In this document: piece after piece, positions 1 to 5,080 of the stretch
Numbering within the stretch: position 1 is the stretch's first letter
How the letters are laid out: each line of letters begins with the position of its first letter
DNA from: Kordiimonadaceae bacterium
Lineage (GTDB): Bacteria; Pseudomonadota; Alphaproteobacteria; Sphingomonadales; Kordiimonadaceae
Assembly (NCBI GenBank): GCA_016764715.1
Contig: JAESRJ010000187.1
Span: forward strand, 7,945-13,218
Length of the DNA stretch: 5,274 bases
Direction: 5' to 3'
Notes under the pieces: model-generated
Seen by the model: the letters and a program-made list of their open reading frames with translations, nothing else
Database searches by the model: none
Told to the model about the DNA's origin: nothing
Position numbers and translations under genes: made by a program

Positions 1-46
1 CTTACCCTGGAACTTCACCGACAATCGGTTCAAAGAAGCCGCTTAA
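1..46 (+). CDS. Possible 3' end of an unidentified gene (partial)
   Basis: Reading from base 2, an open frame gives LPWNFTDNRFKEAA and then TAA at 44-46. Most codons end in C or G, as expected for coding sequence in this kind of genome, and the composition looks like a protein C-terminus. I do not recognise the family from 14 residues. If real, the gene runs in from the left and converges on the lysR gene. The other plus frames look less protein-like. A fragment this short could be open by chance, so the call is tentative. Confidence 0.28.
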   Translation, partial: LPWNFTDNRFKEAA

Positions 47-80
47 GGGGTTCCTCGGGCGCTTACCCACAAGCGGACAT
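39..80. repeat. Degenerate copy of the AAGCGGAC palindrome
   Basis: AAGCGGACAT lies at 71-80. It can pair with CGCTT at 60-64 (5-bp stem, 6-nt loop) or with CCGCTT at 39-44 (6-bp stem, long loop). The same octamer AAGCGGAC forms the right arm of the perfect palindrome at 3100-3123. I read this as a decayed or half copy of a dispersed intergenic palindrome. The rest of 47-173 shows no gene and no other clear signal except a T-run at 165-170. Confidence 0.4.
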
Positions 81-173
81 TTAATCAGATTGTTCAGAAG
101 GATTCTTGATCGGTCTTCACAGAACTGGGCAGAATGGGCAAGCTGCGGAGTGACGAATGGATCAATTTTTTAT

Positions 174-1028
174 CTAGCCGATAAGGAGGCGCCGTACCAG
201 ATCGGACAAATACAGGGTTATAGGGTCATTTTTTTTAGCATCTCTTACCGCCATACCAACCTCGACGACCGGCGCTTTTGGAAGCCCCGCGAGACCGGTT
301 AAAATGCGCGCACCTGGCGGCACCGCCTTTTCAAGGCAGCAAGCCACACCCAGTCCAGCCGCCGCTGCAGAATGGATCGCTTGCAGGCTGCTGCTTTCAT
401 AGACAATGCGCCAGCGACGGCCTGCTTCGTTCAAACCCACAAGCAACGGCTCGCGCCAGCGACAGGGCTTTGAGAACATCACAAGCGGTAGGGGCGACAG
501 CTCAAGGTCGAACGTCTCACTCGCATACCAGCGCAGCGCCATCTGCGTCCGCCAAATGGTGTGAAGGGTAAGATAAAACGGATCACCGAGTGCCATGTCG
601 ATCCTGCCGGAGATCAGATCCTCCCGCATGCTTCGGGAGTCTGCCACAATCACTTCCATTTCAAGGCCGGGATGCATTTTTGCAAAATCAATCAGCGCAT
701 CGGTAAGGAATCCAAAAGCGAAGTCTTCTATCACGCCAAGGGCGATACGGCCTTTGAACTGTTGGGGTTGAAAGCGTTCGATCGCCTCGTCAGTTAGCGC
801 CAGGATGCGGAGTGCATAGGATAAAAACGCTTCGCCGTCCTTTGTCAGTTTCGCGCCTCTTGGCCCGCGATCAAGAAGTTTGAGCTGCACAATATCTTCA
901 AGTCGCATCAATTGCTGGCTGACAGCGGGCTGAGAACGGTTCAACAGCGCGGCTGCGCGGGCGAGGCTACCACTTTGTGACACAGCAACAAAGGTACGGA
1001 GGACAGCAGTATCGAGATTTCCTGACAT
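174..1028 (-). CDS. LysR-family transcriptional regulator
   Basis: A 284-residue LysR-type regulator, close to the family's usual length of about 300. The N-terminal winged helix-turn-helix covers roughly residues 5-65: LRTFVAVSQSGSLARAAALL, then the recognition-helix signature RSQPAVSQQLMRLED, then the wing with RGAKLTKDG. A linker helix follows (about 66-90), then a periplasmic-binding-protein-like effector domain to the end (GRIALGVIEDFAFGFL, later GLGVACCLEKAV). The HTH resembles the LrhA/PecT-like branch; this is from memory, not a search. The ATG at 1026-1028 gives the standard N-terminus, though only a weak AAGA stands upstream as Shine-Dalgarno. It is divergent from the phzF-like gene across 107 bp, the usual arrangement for a LysR regulator that controls its neighbour and itself. 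The effector is probably a pathway substrate or intermediate (inference). Confidence 0.95.
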   Translation of the reverse strand: MSGNLDTAVLRTFVAVSQSGSLARAAALLNRSQPAVSQQLMRLEDIVQLKLLDRGPRGAKLTKDGEAFLSYALRILALTDEAIERFQPQQFKGRIALGVIEDFAFGFLTDALIDFAKMHPGLEMEVIVADSRSMREDLISGRIDMALGDPFYLTLHTIWRTQMALRWYASETFDLELSPLPLVMFSKPCRWREPLLVGLNEAGRRWRIVYESSSLQAIHSAAAAGLGVACCLEKAVPPGARILTGLAGLPKAPVVEVGMAVRDAKKNDPITLYLSDLVRRLLIG

Positions 1029-1135
1029 AAGAATATCTTATAATAGAGGTAACGAATTAAGCAATTCAAACAATATAGAAAAACGCTATTTAAGGATTTA
1101 GAGTTTTTTTAACGTCAAAACTGGATCCGGCCCCC
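1029..1135. promoter_or_regulatory. Divergent promoter region between lysR and phzF-like genes
   Basis: This 107-bp gap is clearly AT-rich compared with the genes on both sides. On the minus strand, TTGAAT and TATTAT with an 18-bp spacer are a possible lysR promoter. On the plus strand, TTCAAA at 1065-1070 and TATTTA at 1087-1092 with a 16-bp spacer are a possible promoter for the enzyme operon. A perfect TATAAT also lies at 1039-1044 on the plus strand but without a good -35. The phzF-like start has no strong Shine-Dalgarno; the nearest is GGAT at 1123-1126. That two promoters exist here is safe from the gene layout, but the exact boxes are guesses. Confidence 0.6.
1054..1067. promoter_or_regulatory. 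Candidate LysR operator dyad
   Basis: GAATT and AATTC form a perfect inverted repeat with a 4-nt centre (AAGC). T and A residues 12 positions apart (1057/1069 and 1058/1070) fit the loose T-N11-A rule for LysR-type sites. It overlaps or abuts the candidate -35 elements of both promoters, where a regulator repressing itself and activating the operon would bind. A smaller dyad, AAGA-N3-TCTT, lies at 1029-1039 next to the lysR start. The assignment is inference from position and symmetry. Confidence 0.4.
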
Positions 1136-2023
1136 ATGAAGAATATCCCCTATTTCCATGTTGATGTATTTGCGTCACAGCCATTTACCGGCAACAGCTT
1201 GGCGGTCTTTCACGAGCCAACTGGCCTTGATGCGGCTCAGATGCTTACCGTTACCCAGGAGATGCAGCATTTTGAAACCATTTTCCTGGAGCCGACCAAT
1301 AAACCTGATGTGAAAGACGCGCGAGTATTCGATCTCTTTGAGGAGTTGGATTTCGCTGGCCACCCGCTGCTGGGTGCTGCCGCGGTTCTGCATCACACAA
1401 ATTCTTTCGACGAAGAACAGCTGTGGACGTTCAATCTGCCGCAGAAAACTGTCACGGTACGGAGCCGCCGCCGCGGCGATGGGTATCAATGTATGCTCGA
1501 CCAGGGCACGCCGGAATTCCTCGGTCAGCTCGGCGGGAGCGACATCGAAGAGGTTTGCCGGGCCCTCAACCTAGAAACCGCTGATATAGTAGAGGATCTG
1601 CCCTTGGAAGTGGTTTCAACAGGGCTCCGGTACCTGATTGTGCCCGTCCGAGGTGCGCTTGCTAAAACCCGGATTGTTTCAAGCGATTTTGGTGAGCTAC
1701 TCAAATCGTTCGGTGCCCAATTTGCTTATATTCTCGACGTCGATTTACTCGAAGGACGGCACTGGAACAATGACGGTATCCAGGAAGATGTCGCTACAGG
1801 GAGCGCTGCGGGCACCGTCGGCGCTTATCTTGCACGCCACGGGCGCAAACCCCTGAATCAGGAGTTTACTCTTAAACAGGGCGGCTATCTGGGGAGACCA
1901 AGCGAAATTCGCGTGCGTCCTATTGGCACTGCCGGGATCGTCGATCGCATCCAGGTCGGCGGTGACGTGGCGCTTGTCGCAAGCTGCATCTTGTTAAGTG
2001 AACCAAAGGGTGGGGAGCGATGA
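1136..2023 (+). CDS. PhzF-family isomerase/epimerase
   Basis: A 295-residue member of the PhzF family, which shares the two-lobed diaminopimelate epimerase/proline racemase fold and acts without cofactor. PhzF itself isomerises trans-2,3-dihydro-3-hydroxyanthranilate in phenazine synthesis, but most members have other or unknown substrates. Hallmarks: N-terminus YFHVDVFASQPFTGNSLAVF; the presumed catalytic glutamate E47 in HFETIFLEP; FAGHP with H76; EDVATGSAAG at 217-226, giving D218 and S223 of the second active-site half; and KQGGYLGRPS near the C-terminus. All four residues usually tied to catalysis are present, so it is probably active. The start gives the typical N-terminus. Its stop overlaps the next gene's start by ATGA, so the two are co-translated. 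No other phenazine gene is nearby, so a role in phenazine synthesis is not supported; an amino-acid-like substrate shared with the neighbour is more likely (inference). Confidence 0.93.
   Translation: MKNIPYFHVDVFASQPFTGNSLAVFHEPTGLDAAQMLTVTQEMQHFETIFLEPTNKPDVKDARVFDLFEELDFAGHPLLGAAAVLHHTNSFDEEQLWTFNLPQKTVTVRSRRRGDGYQCMLDQGTPEFLGQLGGSDIEEVCRALNLETADIVEDLPLEVVSTGLRYLIVPVRGALAKTRIVSSDFGELLKSFGAQFAYILDVDLLEGRHWNNDGIQEDVATGSAAGTVGAYLARHGRKPLNQEFTLKQGGYLGRPSEIRVRPIGTAGIVDRIQVGGDVALVASCILLSEPKGGER
2006..2023 (+). promoter_or_regulatory. Translational coupling site, phzF-like to OCD-family gene
   Basis: The phzF-like stop TGA (2021-2023) overlaps the next ATG (2020-2022) as ATGA. Purine-rich AAGGG at 2006-2010 lies 9 nt before the start, and a second GGGGAG ends 2 nt before it. 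This supports the chosen start and predicts coupled, roughly equal expression of the two enzymes. Confidence 0.75.
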
Positions 2024-2979
2024 GCAGCCAGATTTTAACAATAGGACGTATTGAGATCGCAAATCAGCTGGATATCGCATCTTTGCTTGAACCAACAGTG
2101 GAAGCTTTCAAAGCACTATCTGCGGGCAAGAGCCGCTCGACTATTGATGTGCTTCATCCGACTGACCAGTCAGATATTCACGTCAAATCGGCGGTATTGG
2201 ATGGATCCGATATTTTCACCGTGAAACTTGCAGGCTGGTCGGCTTCCAATGAAGGATTTGGCTTGCCAGCCAGTTCGGGAATGATCTTGGTGTTTGATTC
2301 TGCGTCTTGTCGTCCAATTGCAATACTGCAGGACAATCACCTGATCTCTGACTTGCGGACAGCTGCCGCCGGCGCTGTTGCTGCGCGAGAGCTTTCAAAC
2401 GCAGATGCTTGCAAGCTTGGTGTTCTGGGCGCTGGAGAACAAGCGATGAGACAAATTGAGGCGCTTCGATTGGTGCGTGACATCAAGGAAGTTGTGATCT
2501 GGAACCGCAGTCGAGGGCGCGCTATCAAAATGGCAGGCCTTATAAGTGCGTCGGACGCTAATCTCACAGTTCATGTAGCGGACACCGTCCAGGCGGTGGT
2601 CGAAGGGGCGGATATTTTGGTGACAGCCACAGCCAGTAAAGAGCCCCTTGTGAGGGCTGAGTGGTTAAAGCCTGGCCTGCATATCACGTCTGTAGGATCA
2701 GATGATGCCACCAAATGCGAATTGGATCCAGCCTGTTTCAACCGTGCAGACCTCATAGTAGTAGACAGTGCCTTACAGTCGACGCAACACGGCAATATCC
2801 AACGCGCGATAGCGGCAAAAATAATTGCTCCGGAGTCGGTAGTAGAAATCGGGAATATTCTGACAGGAGACGTAGCGGGGCGCCGCAGCCACGAAAGTAT
2901 TACCATATCCACATTCATAGGCATTGGCATTCAAGATCTCGCTGCTGCGAAAGTGCTTTTGGAACGGGTATCTGTTTAA
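2020..2979 (+). CDS. Ornithine cyclodeaminase/mu-crystallin family dehydrogenase
   Basis: A 319-residue protein of the ornithine cyclodeaminase/mu-crystallin superfamily, which includes ornithine and lysine cyclodeaminases, archaeal-type alanine dehydrogenase and ketimine (pyrroline/piperideine-2-carboxylate) reductases. Seen: VKLAGW with K69; DLRTAAAGAVAA with R113; the Rossmann glycine motif GVLGAGEQA (134-142); SVGSDDATKCELD with D228; and the closing STFIGIGIQDLAAAKVL helix. K69, R113 and D228 match the substrate and catalytic residues known from Pseudomonas ornithine cyclodeaminase (K69, R112, D228). The second strand of the Rossmann fold ends in WNRSRGR, with no acidic residue, which suggests NADP(H) rather than NAD (inference). 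Length is normal for the family. It is the second gene of an operon with the PhzF-like gene. Substrate cannot be assigned: cyclodeaminase and imine reductase are both open. Confidence 0.92.
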   Translation: MSSQILTIGRIEIANQLDIASLLEPTVEAFKALSAGKSRSTIDVLHPTDQSDIHVKSAVLDGSDIFTVKLAGWSASNEGFGLPASSGMILVFDSASCRPIAILQDNHLISDLRTAAAGAVAARELSNADACKLGVLGAGEQAMRQIEALRLVRDIKEVVIWNRSRGRAIKMAGLISASDANLTVHVADTVQAVVEGADILVTATASKEPLVRAEWLKPGLHITSVGSDDATKCELDPACFNRADLIVVDSALQSTQHGNIQRAIAAKIIAPESVVEIGNILTGDVAGRRSHESITISTFIGIGIQDLAAAKVLLERVSV

Positions 2980-3052
2980 CACTACAGACTAGCGCAGGCA
3001 TCGGAGTGTCTGCTCTGGGTCATGAGCAGCCATTCCAGCTTCGGGCACGATA

Positions 3053-3123
3053 GTCCGCTCTAGCTGCGGTAAGCGGCCATAGAGCTGCAAACGAAGTATG
3101 TCCGCTTCTCGCCAAAAGCGGAC
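3053..3123. repeat. Pair of GTCCGCT palindromes (REP-like)
   Basis: The right copy is perfect: GTCCGCTT at 3100-3107 and AAGCGGAC at 3116-3123 around an 8-nt loop. The left copy is degenerate: GTCCGCT at 3053-3059 and AGCGGCC at 3072-3078 with one mismatch and a 12-nt loop. Two neighbouring related palindromes, with further copies of the heptamer at 71-78 and 3287-3293, suggest a dispersed intergenic element. It lies just past the OCD-family stop and could also stabilise or end that transcript. Confidence 0.5.
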
Positions 3124-3144
3124 GGTGCGCCAATTTTTCAAAGC

Positions 3145-3164
3145 AAGAGCCTGTGCGGCTTTTT
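3145..3164 (+). terminator. Weak rho-independent terminator for the PhzF/OCD operon
   Basis: AGCC (3148-3151) pairs with GGCT (3157-3160) around TGTGC. The stem extends outward by one G-T wobble and two A-T pairs into a T5 run (3160-3164). The stem is short, and it lies about 165 nt after the OCD-family stop, so it may be backup to another mechanism. Orientation fits the plus-strand operon only. Confidence 0.4.
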
Positions 3165-3279
3165 AACGTGATAGGGCACAGTTTAAATCGCAGATGGCAG
3201 TTACCCTAGTGCGTGTCCGAATTATCACTCTTGCTGCTCATACTGTGGACTGTATCAGTCATATCCGTTTGGGGCAGAC

Positions 3280-3315
3280 AACAAGGGTCCGCTCAAAAAT
3301 GGGTAGACCCTTGTT
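3280..3315. terminator. 10-bp-stem hairpin past the chemoreceptor gene
   Basis: AACAAGGGTC (3280-3289) and GACCCTTGTT (3306-3315) are perfectly complementary around a 16-nt loop. It begins about 30 nt after the minus-strand chemoreceptor stop, a normal terminator distance, but no T-run follows in that direction. In the plus direction a loosely T-rich TTGTTATT follows. It may end transcription from either side or protect the 3' end of the chemoreceptor mRNA. Its left arm and loop contain GTCCGCT (3287-3293), linking it to the palindromes at 3053-3123. Confidence 0.45.
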
Positions 3316-3345
3316 ATTCAATGGGAAACTAGCCGATGACAAAGC

Positions 3346-4476
3346 CTAGCTGTTGAGCACTCGCGTCAGATTCTCGGCCTGTTCAGCAAGACTTTTCGCC
3401 ACTACAAGCACTTCGCCCGACACATTATTGACCTGCCCCACCGAACTGTTGACCTCGGTGATGCCTACAGTCACTTCGCTCACACCGACCGATGCCTCTT
3501 CGATATTGCGTGCGATTTCCTGGGTTGCCGCGCCCTGTTCCTCTACGGCCGCCGCAATGGAAGACGAGACCTCGTTCAGGGACTCGATGGTCTTGCTGAT
3601 GCCGCCGATCGACGACACTGCCTCGGTCGTCGCCGCTTGAATTTCCTCAACCTGCTCCCGAATATCTTCAGTCGCGCGCCTGGTTTGTTTTGCCAAGCTC
3701 TTGACCTCTGATGCCACGACGGCGAAGCCTCTGCCAGCCTCGCCCGCGCGCGCAGCTTCGATCGTTGCGTTGAGCGCCAACAAATTGGTCTGGCTCGCGA
3801 TATCATTAATCAACTTGACTACTTTCTCGATCTTTTTGGATGCTTCGGAAAGTCCGTTGACCATCTTGTTGGTTTTTCCCGCCTCTGTGACAGCGTCAGC
3901 AGCGACCGACGACGATTGAGTAACTTGACGGCTGATCTCCTGGATCGAAGAGTTCAGCTCTTCGGACGCGGATGCCACCGTCTGCGTATTGGCGCCAGCT
4001 TCCTCAGCGGCCGCCGCGACAAGCGAGGCCTGCTCGCTAGTATTGCCAGCAGCCTGCTCCAATGTTTTGGCGCTGGCGTTCAGCTGTGCCGACGCCGCCG
4101 AAATCGAGTCGACACTAGAGTGGAACTCTGTCATTTTCCGTTCAATTCCGTCCGCCGCACCGTTGATCCCCTGCGCCGCTTCGCGGTAAGCGCCAAGCAT
4201 GCCAGTCTCGGAAATTCGTCGGAAATATTGATTTTTTACGATGAAGCCGAGGCAAGCGACGGATTCGCGCACATAAGCGTCGGCGCGATCGATCAGCTCG
4301 TTGATCTTTTGGCACAAGGCACGCTCATCCATGTTGGCTACCGAAATATCCTTTATCCGGGCTTCGAAGTCGCCGCGCGAGACCGCGCTCACCACGTCGA
4401 TGATCTCGCGGAATTTTTCCCCAGTTAAGATATCTTTTGTTGTCATGTCTTTAATTGGCTCATGCATATCAGTCAT
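3346..4476 (-). CDS. Soluble methyl-accepting chemotaxis protein
   Basis: A 376-residue chemoreceptor with no hydrophobic segment long enough to cross the membrane, so it is cytoplasmic. Residues about 20-115 form a helical HAMP-like input region (GDFEARI at 35-41, then a second helical repeat with KINELID and [15 protein letters not shown]). Residues about 120-370 are the long alpha-helical coiled-coil signalling domain. The conserved hairpin tip that binds CheA/CheW is at about 225-262 ([20 protein letters not shown], then [11 protein letters not shown]). Glu/Gln-rich heptads on both arms (for example [20 protein letters not shown]) are likely methylation sites. The C-terminus, VLNS, has no CheR-binding pentapeptide. 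It lies directly after and overlaps the Aer-like PAS gene, which probably supplies the sensing. It may really begin at the ATG at 4467 (see the ribosome-binding-site entry), which would remove three residues. Confidence 0.95.
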   Translation of the reverse strand: MTDMHEPIKDMTTKDILTGEKFREIIDVVSAVSRGDFEARIKDISVANMDERALCQKINELIDRADAYVRESVACLGFIVKNQYFRRISETGMLGAYREAAQGINGAADGIERKMTEFHSSVDSISAASAQLNASAKTLEQAAGNTSEQASLVAAAAEEAGANTQTVASASEELNSSIQEISRQVTQSSSVAADAVTEAGKTNKMVNGLSEASKKIEKVVKLINDIASQTNLLALNATIEAARAGEAGRGFAVVASEVKSLAKQTRRATEDIREQVEEIQAATTEAVSSIGGISKTIESLNEVSSSIAAAVEEQGAATQEIARNIEEASVGVSEVTVGITEVNSSVGQVNNVSGEVLVVAKSLAEQAENLTRVLNS

Positions 4477-4480
4477 CCTT
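4465..4480 (-). promoter_or_regulatory. Ribosome binding site that decides the chemoreceptor start
   Basis: On the minus strand AAGGA (4480-4476) is directly against the first ATG (4476-4474), too close to serve it. The second in-frame ATG (4467-4465) has the same AAGGA at an 8-nt spacing, close to ideal, and follows the PAS stop TGA (4471-4469) immediately. The second ATG is therefore the better start on ribosome-binding grounds, while the first gives an 8-bp gene overlap. Either way translation is coupled to the PAS gene. Confidence 0.55.
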
Positions 4481-4990
4481 CGCTAGGGCGGCTACAAATT
4501 CAGCGTAGGTCACGCCCATTTCTGTCAGTTTGTCATCCAGCGCTTCGAGCGATTTCTCCAGGCCTACCCTTTTGCTGGCTGTACTGTCCTCAATCCGCTT
4601 GAGGTCGTCATACAGGGGCATAATTACATTCCGGATGTTGTGCGTGCTCGGCACGCGGCGGGTCGAATGGAAGCCGACGATAGTGCCGTTCACGACGCTT
4701 GGTGTAACGTGGGCTATGACCCAGTAATGATCGCCGTTTTTGGTTGAGTTAACGACGTAGGCAAAAATCTCTTCCCCCGCTTTGAGCGTATTCCAAAATC
4801 GCTCAAAAATAGCTCGCGGCATCGCCGGGCACCGGATGATATTATGCTGCTTGCCGATTACTTCCTCTTCAGTATAGTCGGCAACTTCGAGAAACGTGTG
4901 ATTGGCGTAAATGATCCGTCCCGTTGGGTCTGTCTTGCTGACGATCAGATCGTCGCGGTCAAAAAAAACCTCTTTACCTATAAAATTCAT
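4469..4990 (-). CDS. Aer-like PAS sensor protein
   Basis: A 173-residue cytoplasmic protein. Residues about 8-112 are a PAS domain of the Aer (aerotaxis receptor) type: [64 protein letters not shown] helical tail (about 115-170) probably contacts the chemoreceptor. Aligned without gaps to E. coli Aer (offset four residues), N30 matches Aer N34 and R53 matches R57, but H58 and D60, needed for FAD binding there, are C54 and A56, and W79 is I75. Flavin binding may therefore be altered or lost. There is no transmembrane segment or signalling domain, so it needs a partner, most likely the overlapping chemoreceptor. The start has GAGGA 9 nt upstream. The histidine kinase ends 75 bp before it on the same strand. 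Confidence 0.93.
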   Translation of the reverse strand: MNFIGKEVFFDRDDLIVSKTDPTGRIIYANHTFLEVADYTEEEVIGKQHNIIRCPAMPRAIFERFWNTLKAGEEIFAYVVNSTKNGDHYWVIAHVTPSVVNGTIVGFHSTRRVPSTHNIRNVIMPLYDDLKRIEDSTASKRVGLEKSLEALDDKLTEMGVTYAEFVAALAKDD

Positions 4991-5025
4991 ATGCAGATAT
5001 CCTCGTTATTGAAGGTTGCTCATTG

Positions 5026-5080
5026 TGGGCGATCACCGGGCCGTCATTGGGCCATCACTCGTCCGTCACGGGGCCACCGC
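5026..5080. repeat. 11-bp imperfect tandem repeat, about five units
   Basis: On the plus strand five consecutive 11-mers follow the pattern TGGGCCRTCAC: TGGGCGATCAC, CGGGCCGTCAT, TGGGCCATCAC, TCGTCCGTCAC and a weaker GGGGCCACCGC. The first three are closest to each other. The array covers the last codons and stop of the histidine kinase gene and most of the gap before the PAS gene. Eleven bases is close to one helical turn, so repeated protein sites on one DNA face are possible; replication slippage is the plain alternative. Confidence 0.6.

Larger units (their letters stand above)
2980..3345. other. 366-bp gene-free, hairpin-rich region
   Basis: No convincing gene on either strand. Inverted repeats: CTGCTC/GAGCAG at 3010-3029 (loop 8); GCTCTA/TAGAGC at 3057-3085 enclosing part of a degenerate GTCCGCT palindrome; GTCCGCTT/AAGCGGAC at 3100-3123; a weak terminator-like hairpin at 3145-3164; GACTG-TAT-CAGTC at 3248-3260; and a 10-bp-stem hairpin at 3280-3315. 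The enzyme operon (plus) and the chemoreceptor operon (minus) converge here, so transcription must end from both sides. The clutter is typical of a repeat landing site. Confidence 0.7.

Noticed and set aside
90..302. Plus-strand open frame of 70 codons overlapping the 3' end of lysR
   Set aside because: No recognisable domain, no clear ribosome binding site, and over half lies antisense to a well-supported LysR gene.
1136..2023. Phenazine biosynthesis gene cluster
   Set aside because: PhzF homologues are widespread outside phenazine pathways and no phzA-E or phzG-like gene is in the window.
2020..3032. ATGAGCAGCCA present at both 2020-2030 and 3022-3032
   Set aside because: An 11-base direct match is expected by chance in a window of this length, and the flanks do not match, so it is not called a duplication or attachment site.
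2715..3053. Plus-strand open frame running out of the OCD-family gene into the gap
   Set aside because: Its residues are a frame-shifted reading of the OCD-family gene with an Arg/Ser/His-rich composition; the part beyond 2979 has no domain.
2980..3345. Remnant insertion sequence bounded by hairpins
   Set aside because: No transposase fragment could be read in any frame, and no matching terminal repeats with target duplication were found; only palindromes are supported.
3916..4428. 170-codon plus-strand open frame opposite the chemoreceptor
   Set aside because: It is antisense to a clear chemotaxis signalling domain whose regular codon pattern keeps the opposite strand open.
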